A DNA stretch of 64,000 nt from Aquatica leii (taxonomy: Eukaryota; Arthropoda; Insecta; Coleoptera; Lampyridae), in contig CM069432.1 of the NCBI GenBank assembly GCA_035610365.1, positions 8,804,001-8,868,000 on the forward strand. Direction: 5' to 3'. How positions within the stretch are numbered: the stretch's first letter is position 1; every line of letters starts with the position of its first letter. The notes under the pieces are model-generated. The model searched no databases. It saw nothing but the letters and a program-made list of their open reading frames with translations, and was not told the origin of the DNA. The translations under genes were made by a program, and so were the position numbers. Shown piece by piece: positions 44,993-54,660 of the stretch.

Positions 44993-45764
44993 ATCCAAGA
45001 AAATAACAATAATAATTTTTTTTAATGTTAAAAATTTTAAAAAATTGGTTAATAAGTTGATAATATCGAAAGTGTAGAATTGAAACTTGAGCCGTTCGGT
45101 TACGTATGGCGAGATTCGGGTATTTTCGTTTAGCGCAGCCGCCATCCTTGTTTACATCATCTGTTAGTTAAATGTAAGATTTTTCTCATTGCTAGAGTAA
45201 TAAAGGTGATGAATCAAATCTCCGAGTTTCAGTTATACAGTCATTGAATGTTAGTACTTTTTAACTAGAAGGAAAAAACCTTCAAATATAATTTCTTCTG
45301 TTTACTCCGCAATTATCACGAGGCGGGGCTACTAAAAGTAATTATGTCTGATTCTTACCTTAGAGTTTAAAGATGGCGTGCGTTAAATAAACCAAAAAAG
45401 TTTTGAATAAAAAAACTAATTTAGATGTTAACCGGCAAAGTTTAAATAATCAAAGTGTAAACATCAGCTGTGCGAGTGACGTTAATGACCCCAGTGATAC
45501 AGAAAACCAAAAAATATCAAACAAAAGGTGCCAAAATAAGTTGAACTTGAATGTGAACTAGTGATGGAGAATAATAACTGTACTAGCTAAATGTTAATAT
45601 AATTTAAGACGAGATCTAGATTGTAATTAAAAAAACTTTATGTAATTTAAATAGTACATAATACAAGTAATAACAATAAAATGTAAATACGTTCATACAA
45701 TTATTTATTCCATTGTTTTATTAATGCTTAATTCTTGGCATTTAATTTTGTTTTAGCAATTAAG
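44993..45764. other. Core of the insert between two minisatellites
   Basis: AT-rich sequence with no coding signal that I can defend. One minus-strand open stretch begins MAAALNENTRISPYVTERLK at 45145 and then runs into the left minisatellite. Confidence 0.35.
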
Positions 45765-46012
45765 CGTGGCCCAGTCCTGGCAAGTAAGCATGGCCCAGGT
45801 CTGGCAACTGAGCATGGCCCAGGTCTGGCAACTGAGCATGGCCCAGGTCTGGCAACTGAGCATGGCCCAGGCCTAGCGACCAGGACTGTGCCATGATTAT
45901 CATTCTAGACTTTTTCCAAAGCTGGCCCAAGCCTGGCCTATAGGCTTGGCCCAGGCTTGTACAGACTTGGGCCTAGCCTGAACCAAGCCTGGGCCTATGG
46001 TACTTTCCTCTA
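45765..46012 (+). repeat. Minisatellite array, 24-bp unit, about five copies
   Basis: Unit GGCCCAGGTCTGGCAACTGA plus GCAT, four near-perfect copies followed by diverged GGCCCAAGCCTGG/GCTTGGCCCAGGC units. It shares the GGCCCAAGCCTGG theme with the 44580-44992 array and forms the right end of the same insert. Confidence 0.85.
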
Positions 46013-46014
46013 TG

Positions 46015-46430
46015 GGAAACGATAAAAGCGGCAGCAATATCGGGAGCATTAAGTGATATTATCTGGAACGTATGTCTGTGCATAGAAAAACGCGTATTTA
46101 TAAAACATCTATACGCCATGTCATGACCTACGGTGGAAAAACTAGAGCCCACACTGTAAAAACAAAACAACTCTTCAGAACTACGGAAATCTATAAATGG
46201 CTTAACGGATAACAGATAGACCAAGAAGTCAAAAAATAAGAAACAGGTGCAAAATTCAAGATGTTATTAGATGGGTAATAAAAAAAAAGATAGATACAGA
46301 GAATGGAGGACAACCGAGTTGCAAAAATACCAATGATGATAAGACCACAAACATCTAGACCACGTGACAGACCACCTAAAAGATGTAAAGACTGTTGAAC
46401 ATCCGAATCTCAAGACAATAATTAATAATA
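46015..46430 (+). pseudogene. LINE reverse transcriptase, right part (resumed)
   Basis: The plus strand resumes with IKAAAISGALSDIIWNVCLC, then KRVFIKHLYAM (usually K.RIYKT.VRP) and, in shifted frames, CKIQDVIRWV and RPRDRPPKRCKD-like tail. This is the standard C-terminal region of the same type of LINE as 44086-44560. Together they show an insertion into one LINE copy. Confidence 0.65.
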
Positions 46431-46699
46431 ATGAGAGGCAAAGTTAAAAACGACCTTTAACTTTTCACTTCCTCCTCTTTCTCGACTACAAGATACTGAT
46501 AAAGAGTTTGTGTCACTGATAATAAAACGACTCAAGATCTTCATTGTATAATTTTCTTGCTTAGATATAATTAAATCTTCACGACATTCCTAGAAAATTT
46601 TAAAGTCATCCTATGGTGTTCCTGAACTCCTTCCATCTTTCGGAAAAAATAATATAATTTGGCACTATCGTTTTTAATAATAAGCGCATCTTCTACGTA

Positions 46700-47060
46700 A
46701 ATAGCAATGTAAAACGTTGACTAGTGATGCCTAACAAATAATTACGGATCAGCGGTACTATTCTAGAATACCGCACTTGAAGCGATTATTCCAACATCCT
46801 AGAGCTTGTTTTTCCACTGCCATCGCCAATCCTTCTGGTTGTTCCTCTAAGTATACCACATCTTCATGAGTACCGTAAATGAATGCAGCTTTAACATCAA
46901 ATTGTTACAAATGCATAGATTTTGACAAGCTACTGCAAGCAATGTTCTAATAGTCACATATCTTGCTACAGGACTAAAAATAATGCCATGTTTCCGCGCA
47001 AAATTTTTAGCAACCAACCTACCTTTAAAACAATGACGAGGATTATCTGAGGCAATTTAA
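46700..47060 (-). pseudogene. Ty1/copia reverse transcriptase relic
   Basis: The minus strand reads FKGRLVAKNFARKHG, then FSPVARYVTIRTLLAVACQN and, in shifted frames, a remnant of the DVK.AFL.G.L.E..YM.QPEG block (LEEQPEGLA). This order is that of copia RT. Stops and frameshifts make it inactive. Confidence 0.75.
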
Positions 47061-47103
47061 AATTTCATACCACTCACCATTACGGTAAAATTGTTGCAAA
47101 ATT

Positions 47104-48078
47104 GTAACGTCCCGTTTGAATTCATTACATTAAAATTCAATTTTACATTCATTTATTTTTTGCAACTAATATTGCACGTAAATTTATTCAGTTTGGCAAC
47201 AATGGCAACGTCGCGTTGTTTCAAATCTACCTGAGTTGTAGCTTAAAACTGGCATTTCCGTTTGAACAATCTTGGGGTGCGTGTCGTAGTGATGCGGAGA
47301 AGACACATTTTTTTGATTATGGCGTAAAAACCCATGTAATTTAATTTTTATTCATTCCATCTAATTATTGTGATTTCGCAATATTGCGCAATACAGTTAG
47401 ACAAAGGACTTTATTTTGAAGGCCGTTGTTGTAAATGCAGCGTGAGTACATGATGTCATTCAAAAAACCATTCTAATTATTTATATTTAGGGTCTTTTCG
47501 TTTATTGGATTTTTTTATTCTGCATCTTTTCTTTTACTGGATCTTTTACTTTTTGGATTTGTCGTCGAATTACTGGATTTTGTCGTTATTGGAGTTTATT
47601 ATACATTGATTTTTGCTTGCTGTTGTGTTTGGAAATTTACATTCGTTTGGACTAATCTTATCACTTCAAGCAAGTATGTGCTAAAAATAGAAGATATCCG
47701 ATAACGTTATGTTAAACATGGTCAGTCAACTGAAATTAAGTTACGTTTTGAATTCAAGCAATTAAATTGTGTTATTAAAACTTTTCACTCATAACAAATT
47801 TACCGTTTACTATTTTTTGCATTTAATATTAATTACTTATTAGGTGTAAGATTTTACGCTTTTTATTCATCACCAATTTAAAAGGTGGTTGGCGCCCTAA
47901 TATTTTATTTTAAATACTGTTTTATTCTAAATATGTTTAATTCAAATATTGTTCATTGTTCTCTGATGTAATAGTATATTAAGTATAGTTAATAAATTAA
48001 CGGAGTTCACGTCTTTGTATTTATTTTCATTCAAACTCCCACCCAGAGGTCTGTGCTTACGATTGCTGCCGTGGTCAA
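47104..48078 (+). repeat. Candidate solo LTR inside the copia relic
   Basis: Begins TGTAACGTCCCG and ends near GCCGTGGTCA (TG...CA). It has AATAAATT-type signals in its last third, and it separates the copia RT piece (46700-47060) from the copia gag piece (48360-48970). No convincing target duplication was found, so boundaries and nature are tentative. Confidence 0.35.
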
Positions 48079-48344
48079 ATTATTATTTTTACTTTTATTA
48101 TACATTCTTTATTTCGGAATAATTTTTTATTTTACAAAATCTTATCACGCCCAAAAGCTTGCATTGTAGAATTTTTCTTTCCTATTGATATTGTTTTTAA
48201 AACATCAAAACTTTTGTATGTTTAGAAATAGAATAACCTCCAATATAGCGTGAACCAATGTATCACTATCTAGACGCTGGTGCTATTTTATTTAAAGAAG
48301 TTTCATAAATGCATGTTCTAGATGCTAAGCGTTGTCAGGTAGTT

Positions 48345-48970
48345 TCCGTTAGACATTTTTGTGGGTATTCAGCAGCCCAGTGCTCTTTGCAATAGATACG
48401 AAGAAATTGCTTCTTTGTACGAGAAGCACCATCCTTCTTGTTGTTTGACTTTCTTTGTTTTGCACTTCTAGCATAGAATACCGTACTTCTTTCCAATTAT
48501 ATTGTTCCCATCAATGGATTGAGCTTTCGTTTCTTTGAAAGAAAGGAATTCCACAAATCTTTAAAAATATCAATTTTTTTACCCAAAGTTGATAAAAAGC
48601 GTGTTTGCATTTATCATTGAAATCTGTAAAAACTTTTTGCTATTTTACCACATGAGCACATCATCTGTTGCGTCTCGTTCCAGACGAAAGAACTTTTCCA
48701 TTGCCATGCTCAAATCTGACACACATCTGCGTCCAAATTTCTGATGCAAGTGTACAGGTTAAAACTAATTCAAGTGTGCTTAACGCGCTTGTTATTAAAC
48801 CAGAAGTTTTAGCATCCTGCTCCTGCCACAATGGCAATTTTTTGATTACTTCATCTGATAGAATTTCAGTTAATGATGGTTGCTTCTCCCTGTCATCGAC
48901 AATTAATGCTAAACCATATGCATACCAATATGCCATTTCCACTTGACCTAATCTGTGGGTTTCTCTAATT
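48345..48970 (-). pseudogene. Ty1/copia gag relic
   Basis: The minus strand at 48942-48661 reads like copia Gag (UBN2): EILSDEVIKKLPLWQEQDAK, ALSTLELVLTCTLASEIWTQ, then FEHGN. Downstream at about 48480-48350 a zinc-knuckle-like CKEHWAAEYPQKC follows a lysine-rich stretch. It is degraded, with the same orientation as the copia RT piece at 46.7 kb. Confidence 0.65.
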
Positions 48971-49943
48971 TATGTACCAGCATGTTTGAAAAATCATTTG
49001 TTTTTTAATTCAATTTCAGTATTACTGGGCAATCAATGATCCAGGGCCTATAACCTGTTGTGATTTTATTGAATATTATACAAAACGATCTTTAGTAAAT
49101 AAATCACTGTTAACAAATGCAATAATTGGAAAACAGCAACCGATTGTATATTAGTAACTTGTTACTTAGGGTTACTACTACCATTCATATTAATTTGGAA
49201 GGAAACTTGGTGCAACCGGGATTTTTTCTCATAGATTACATGAACTTAAGGAATTTATTTGTGATAACGCTATATATACGTGATAATTTGCTTTTCAGGA
49301 AATTGTAAAATAGATGCCGCATAGTTCGGAAAAAACAAAACAAATTCTCTTTCATTGATTAAATAAATATATTCGTTGTTATAACCTGTGTTTTTTGTCA
49401 TTTGTCCACTTTCAGTGTTGGTTAGATTTAAACGGTATTTTCCATTACCAGTTTCCAACTGTTATGGCGCCTTTTTAAATAACTTTATGATCAACACACC
49501 GAGGCCTGCGATCCACTCGCCTAATTATACTGAGCTAGCCGCCTGTATTTTCGTAACACAACCTAAAATCAACTAACAATGTTTTCCGCTTGTATAGGTA
49601 TTTACAGTTATCTTCAATACGTAGTAACTTGTATTATGAGGTGGTTCTACTATCAAATTTTGGAAATAAATACCTACCGCAAGTGCTGCTTCTTGTGTCT
49701 ACTTAGAAGCACCACTCTCAGGAAAAAGGATCGTTGTTGAATTTTGTGAAAGTTTTTTCCAATTGCTTATTCAGCTGAATTTATTTTTCGTTTTCCCCGA
49801 GATTTTCCCATATAATGTTGCCGGTTTGTTTGTTGCAATTCGTTTAAATAAAGTAACCAAAATCCTGATGAAAATTCTTACAAAGCAGCCCAAAATTATT
49901 AATAACTGAAAATGCACAGTTTAATTTTTATCAATTAAATGTT
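48971..49943. other. Spacer, no gene recognised
   Basis: No supported coding region. Short open stretches on both strands are unsupported. The part adjoining 48970 is probably still copia-derived. Confidence 0.3.
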
Positions 49944-50297
49944 TTATTTTGGCATAAGTAGATTACTAACAACACATTCGTACATTTTATAAACAGTTGT
50001 GCAAGAGTCTAACGTCGTAAGAGTATTGTTCTTGCATTTTCCGATATGTTCAGGTGTAGTTCCAGATATTTTTCGAAGAAATTCAGCCTCAATTGGCCTA
50101 AAAGTTCCAGGCTCTACTAAATTTAATTTAAGAGCAATGCATTGTATGTAACAATATACACAACGATCAGTAGAATAATCTCCTCTTAGAAAAAAATCTA
50201 CAGCCATAGTTGGAGAAGCTCCAGATTCACAAATACATTGATTGATATATTCTTTACTAATTGCTTCCCAACTCATACGATGCTCTAACAGCACTTC
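49944..50297 (-). pseudogene. OBP copy 8: intact exon 2, no exon 1 or splice acceptor
   Basis: Exactly 354 nt, like exon 2 of every intact copy, and open throughout: EVLLEHRMSWEAISKEYINQ, CICESGASPTMAVDFFLRGD, all eight cysteines, sequon NNT, ending VVSNLLMPK. It is the most diverged member (SGTTPEHIGKC). The acceptor AG is GG (TTTGGGAAGTG), and the sequence beyond about 50335 is not its own intron and exon 1. It matches the 3' flank of copy 10 (60645-60790), so it belongs to the downstream region of copy 9. Either this is a recently truncated gene, or exon 1 and an alternative acceptor lie elsewhere. I favour a young pseudogene. Confidence 0.8.
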
Positions 50298-50490
50298 CCA
50301 AAGGCTATGTTAAAAATACACACAACGTACTGCAAAGAATGTAACCAAGTATACATCGAACAAAAAAAAAGTTATCAAAACTGTTGCCATGCATATAACT
50401 AATTGTGGTAGTGTAGCGATGGCAAAGCATATAAGTAAAATATATTTTTATTAACTTACGATTGATATTTTAGTTTTAAATTAATTAATT

Positions 50491-50956
50491 TTAATTTTGC
50501 ACGAGCACGTTGCTAAGAATGCACGCGTACATGTTGTAGGCTTTTCTGCAATAATCATTCACACGTTTAGTGCTGTTATTGCACCGTGCAACAATGAGGG
50601 GAGTTGCTCCAGCTACTTTTCGAACATATTCAAATTCATTGACTTCACCTGTACCAGGATCGATTCCATTCAGCTTAATGTTCAGACATTTTATGTAACA
50701 GTGCACGCATAAGTCTGTAGAATAATCTGCTTTAATAAAAAAATCGTCTATTTGTGCTGGAGAGACGCCAGTCTCGCAGATGCATTCGCTTCTATATTTT
50801 GCAGCTAATTCTTCCCAACTTTGTCTGTACTCTAAAGGCGCTTGCTAAAATTCTAAATTAACTACAAAAAATCAAAAAAGTATAGAAAAAAAAACGCACC
50901 AAAAATGCATCTAATATAGTTACAAACGGTATCAGAAGAACCAAATACAGATACAT
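50491..50956 (-). CDS. Odorant-binding protein (8-Cys subfamily), copy 9
   Basis: Exon 1 50956-50900 (MYLYLVLLIPFVTILDAFL), intron 50899-50845 (55 nt), exon 2 50844-50491; 136 aa. Exon 2 opens QAPLEYRQSWEELAAKYRSE. Cysteines, including the extra pair (CICE, DLCVHC), are intact; the sequon is NST. With copy 10 it forms a distinct subclade: Q instead of E at the exon junction, AGATPLIVA where others have AGTTPSM, C-terminus ILSNVLVQN, and a MYxY signal peptide. The homology to copy 10 extends into the 3' flank (50335-50490 versus 60645-60790). Confidence 0.9.
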
Positions 50957-51360
50957 AACGAATGATACTTTGAGTTACAAAACACTGATGCACTTTACAA
51001 AAGATACCGTTTTTAAACAAAAAAATGTTTTTGTTGATTATTTGATAAACTCTTGTGTGTTTTTTCACTTCCGCTAGCATAATAACAACAATATTTTCTT
51101 TGTTCTATCGATTTCTTTGTTATCGAAGATAAATACAAAATGTTTTAAAAACAAACAAATGGTGTAAAACTGGGCATATTATTTTAGACAATAACAAATT
51201 CTTAATAATGGTTTAGAGCAAGAAAGAGTAGCATAATTGTAAACAAAACTGAAGTTGCACATCTTGTGTGTCATCATTGCAGAACATTTATAATATCAAT
51301 CAACAAAAACAGGTCTGCACATAAAACAATTCAAATAAATAACAGTTCATAAAACTTAGA

Positions 51361-51475
51361 AAGCTTACAAACTTTGAAAAATTTACAATATTTGACGTTT
51401 CGACAGTCATCTCGCTGTCTTCTTCCGAAAAAACTGAAACTGAAGGTATAGGATCCTGACAAGCCTTTATATTAC
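51361..51475 (-). repeat. Penelope terminal repeat, left
   Basis: Reverse complement of 53520-53632 with scattered differences. It includes the hammerhead-like block at 51394-51427 (minus-strand GAAGAAGACAGCGAGATGAC then TGTCGAAACGTC). Confidence 0.75.
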
Positions 51476-51951
51476 GCCATTCCGGTCAGTGGTTCGTAAC
51501 GGTTCCGTTTCATTAGTCTTCCGGAACATGTTCCATTATCCCTATTGAAATTGTCGTACTTCTGGATTTCGATGGCTTCCTTGTATAGTCTGGGCCAGAA
51601 GTTTTGGGATTTAGCCAACAATGTTTCCTCTTCAAATTTTATTGTGTGATCGGTATCTAAGAAATGTTCCGCAGCAGCAGATCTTGTGTTATGTTTCTTT
51701 TTATCCGCCTCATGATCTTTTAATCTGGTAGCTATGTTGCGCCTTGTTTGTCCTATGTAAGCCAGCCCACACAACCAAAAGATGTGGTAGACCCCTGGTT
51801 CCTCGAGTGGCGCTTTTGTTTCCTTTGATTTTGAGAAATTGGCGTCTATTTTATTTGTTGCAGTGAAGGTCACTTTGATGTTTTTCCCTCTAAGTATCCT
51901 GGCTATTTTATCCGTGTAGCCTTTTATGCAAGGAAGGAAAGAAGTTGCCAC
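51472..51951 (-). pseudogene. GIY-YIG endonuclease domain of Penelope-like element
   Basis: Single open stretch of 159 codons. It contains GVYHIFWLCGLAYIGQTRRN (the GIY..YIG core, here GVY and YIG) and the downstream RLKDHEADKKK and AEHFLDTDHTI blocks. A zinc-binding 'C..C' near the core has only one Cys (WLCGLAY). This endonuclease nicks target DNA for retrotransposition. It is out of frame with RT here, with the gap at 51951-52065. Confidence 0.82.
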
Positions 51952-52064
51952 GAGGTCTTCCTTCTTTGATTTTTCCTTACTGTGTTTGTTAATTGCTCGA
52001 TATATGTCTCCTTTTTTGAAACCGTTTTTTATTAAGGCGTTTGTTAGGTGACCTAGCTCGGTGT

Positions 52065-52820
52065 TTAACTGTTGTCCATCTTTCGAGTGACTAGTACGTC
52101 CAAGAACGGAATGTTTCTGTTTGTTTCCTTTTCCTTGGTGAATTTAATGTTGGAATCTAACTGGTTGATGTGATCCAGAAAGTTGTGTAGTGTTTCTACT
52201 CCATGAGGCCAAATTACAAATGTACCGTCCAGATAACGTAACCAGCATTTTGGTTTGAGGGTAGCGGTTTGTAATGCTCTTTGTTCAAAGTCCTCCATAA
52301 ATATATTGGCGATGACTGGAGAAAGTGGTGATCCCATGGCTGCTCCTTCAATTTGTTCGTATACAATATTGTTGAATGAGAAGTATGTGGACTTTAAGCA
52401 TAGCTCAATTAGTCCGTTAAGCTCCTCATCCAAATCCGCTTTTCGTAATTTAGTCTTGATGATCTCTAGTGCTGTTTGTAGTGGCACTTTTGTGAAGAGA
52501 GATGTCACATCAAAACTGACTAAAATGTCTTCTGATTCCAATTTAATTTCTTTAATCCTTAAAACGAAGTGATGGGAATTCCTCACAATTGAGCGAAGTG
52601 GTACCCCTGGTTTGTTAGTTTTTGGAAGGCCGTAAAGGTGCGGCATCTTGGTGTCTGTAGAAATTAGTCGTCTCTTTTGATGTTCCGGGATCGTGCTTGC
52701 GGATTTTACAACGGCCAAAATCTTTCTCTCTAGAGGTTTTATTGGGTTCCTCATCAAGGGTTTGTACGCCGAATCTTGTAGCAAAGTATCGATTTTTTCC
52801 ATGTAGTCGTTGGTGTTCAT
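52065..52820 (-). pseudogene. Penelope-like reverse transcriptase
   Basis: 251 codons: PHLYGLPKTNKPGVPLRSIV, DILVSFDVTSLFTKVPLQTA, EGAAMGSPLSPVIANIFMED, and the catalytic box reading YLDGTFVIW. Penelope RTs normally have YVDDT here, so the second Asp of the box is replaced by Gly, which should abolish activity. It ends with NRNIPFLDVLVTRK. Confidence 0.85.
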
Positions 52821-53500
52821 GATTACAGAAGCATTTCTTTTATCAGCTGGTAATACAGTGATTTCTTTGTTGGCGTTCAGTTCCCTTAGAGCATTTCATT
52901 CCTCTCGATTCATGTTGGGTTTCGGTGCTGTAGATGTCTTCAGATTATCGGCTGTTTTGAACCTCGCCTCTTCTTGAAGATGTTGTGGCAGAGTTCTGAG
53001 TGTGCTTTCCAGTAAACTTACTATTTCTTCCTTTGGTATAAATTTTGGTGTGATAGCAAAATTTAATCCTTTTGATAAAATAGCCGTTGCTAGTCCACTG
53101 AGTGTGGTGGAAGACATATTGATGATGATCCTGTCTGTCTCTAGTTACGGCGGTGGAGGATGTACTTCCTGTAACTTCTAGAACTTCGCCAATTGGATTT
53201 CCTTTACCATTTTGGCGACCTCTTCGGGTTTTTCTGTAGATAGTTTGTCGATAAAATCCCAGATTGTCAAATCTATTGTGTTGACGAGTCGTGAATGGAC
53301 TGAAAATAACTCCGTAGTTTTATGGTTTAATTGGCGTCTAGTTTCGTGTATCCTCTCCCTTAAAAAGGCTCGGCTGGCTCTTCGCAGTATATGCTTTCCC
53401 GTTATGGTCTTGATGTGATGTTATATTTGCAGAAAACCTGGGACAATGTCCTGGTCTCTACATCTGCTCAAAAAGGCTAATTGAGCAAGCAGACGTTATA
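52821..53500 (-). pseudogene. Penelope-like element N-terminal region
   Basis: The segment 53117-52896 reads TLSGLATAILSKGLNFAITP, then KFIPKEEIVSLLESTLRTLP, the conserved 'L.KGLNFA..P..IP' N-terminal motif of Penelope-like proteins. A stop near 52896 separates it from RT. The part above 53120 is the leader and weaker N-terminal sequence. Confidence 0.7.
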
Positions 53501-53519
53501 CGCCGGAACCGCGTAATAT

Positions 53520-53632
53520 AAAGGCTTGTCAGAATCCTATACCTTCAGTTTCAGTTTTTTCTGAAGACGACAGCGACATGACTGCCGAAACGTCAAATAT
53601 TGTAAAGTTTGCAAGCTTTGTTACGTTCGAAA
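53520..53632 (+). repeat. Penelope terminal repeat, right
   Basis: Inverted partner of 51361-51475. At 53561-53593 it reads CTGAAGACGACAGCGACATG then ACTGCCGAAACGTC, resembling the CUGANGA ... GAAA core of hammerhead ribozymes known from Penelope-like element ends. In the left copy the corresponding hairpin (GACAG/CTGTC) pairs perfectly. Confidence 0.7.
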
Positions 53633-53644
53633 TTTTCATAACGT

Positions 53645-54060
53645 AATACCCTGTATATAAAATTAAAATTAGATTCCGCTTTTGACGCCCTATGCCGATC
53701 TTTCTGGTTACTGACATGTTGCGGAATTCATTTTGAAGCTGTCAACTACTTAAGACTTGTTCGATTTAATAAAAGAACAATGAAGAATTAATACTATTGA
53801 TAAATACCGTCACAGAACGCTTAAGATTCTGGAAGGCATATTATCCACAACAAAAACGAAATCTCGACCAGCATTTGCCTTTGAAATGTTATTTCTTATA
53901 TGCCAGTCGATTGCGATACCCACCTTTTCGTAATCGCAAATAACAGCATTCGATACCACGGGTTTTTACATCTTATTTCCTTTATTATTATTATTAACAA
54001 TTTTGTAGCTTCCTATCTTCGTAAGTTATTGTGTTGACACGATTTGCTATTCAATATCTA
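53645..54060. other. Spacer, no gene recognised
   Basis: Nothing beyond AT-rich unique-looking sequence. Confidence 0.3.
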
Positions 54061-54064
54061 TTCC

Positions 54065-54660
54065 AGGTTCACTTACAGGGGAAAACGTTTTCTTCGCTCA
54101 AGTAGGTACTTGATTGTGGGTAAGTGTATTTAATTATTTTTTCGCTGTCAGAAAAGTCACTCACGGAACTTTTGTTTATGTTAATTTCCGTAATTACGAT
54201 TATTGTTGTAATACCATTAAGGTAATTTCATTAATCATTTTGTGTGTATCGCATGCTGTGTACAAACGATATTTATTACGAAATTTTCTTCGCTATTCGC
54301 TTCGACTTAACCTATGTATTGTGTGTTGCCGATACTTCTGGCGTTTATAAATTGAGAATTAGATATACTCTTGTTAATATTCTACGTTACTAAATTTAAG
54401 TTTTTATACCTGTTAATCTTGCTTTTATGGTAACATACCTTTCTGTTTAAATGTGGTTACCCGAACACCAGAGTAACAAGGATTACGAACCTAAAAATTC
54501 GTTACAAGTTTAGACCGTCTGTCTTGATCGAAGCAGAAGTGTTAATTATAAATGATCTGGCGCCCTTGATTATTATTCACTTGAACCTCCCCTATCTCCG
54601 ACTGTGTGAGTTGGCCGTGCAAGGTTCGTAAGACCTAAAGCTTGTAACACCTTTCTAAGT
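54065..54660 (+). repeat. Repeat family Y, copy D
   Basis: Shares GGGGAAAACGTTTTCTTCGC, GTAAGTGTATTTAATTATTT, ATCGCATGCTGTGTAC, TTGCCGATACTTCTGGCGTT, GTTACAAGTTTAGACCGTCT, ATGATCTGGCGCCCTTGATT (about 54550) and GTGAGTTGGCCGTGCAAGGT with copies B and C. It stands alone, without adjacent OBP sequence. Confidence 0.6.

Larger units (their letters stand above)
51361..53640 (-). mobile_element. Penelope-like element with inverted terminal copies
   Basis: The coding strand is minus. RT lies at 52820-52065 and a GIY-YIG endonuclease at 51951-51472, the order specific to Penelope-like elements. About 110 bp at 51361-51475 recur reverse-complemented at 53520-53632 (shared TCCTATACCTTCAGTTTCAG, GACAGCGA.ATGACTG and GAAACGTCAAATATTGTAAA), so the element ends in inverted repeats. 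Frame breaks and a mutated RT motif make it inactive. Confidence 0.88.

Noticed and set aside
44446..45145. Repetitive protein ORFs rich in Gly, Leu and Ser (minus strand)
   Set aside because: They read through the minisatellite and carry no start context or domain; an effect of unit length being near a multiple of three.
45765..45880. CRISPR-like regular repeats
   Set aside because: Units are head-to-tail without spacers, in an insect genome; a minisatellite.
48661..48946. Host gene for either strand ORF of ~92 codons
   Set aside because: The minus-strand frame is copia Gag-like and the plus-strand one is its shadow.
50335..50400. Signal-peptide-like stretch (MATVLITFFLFDVYLVTFFA) as exon 1 of OBP copy 8
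   Set aside because: The sequence aligns with the 3' flank of copy 10 (60645-60700), so it is downstream DNA of copy 9. The intron would be only ~33 nt, with no in-phase acceptor.
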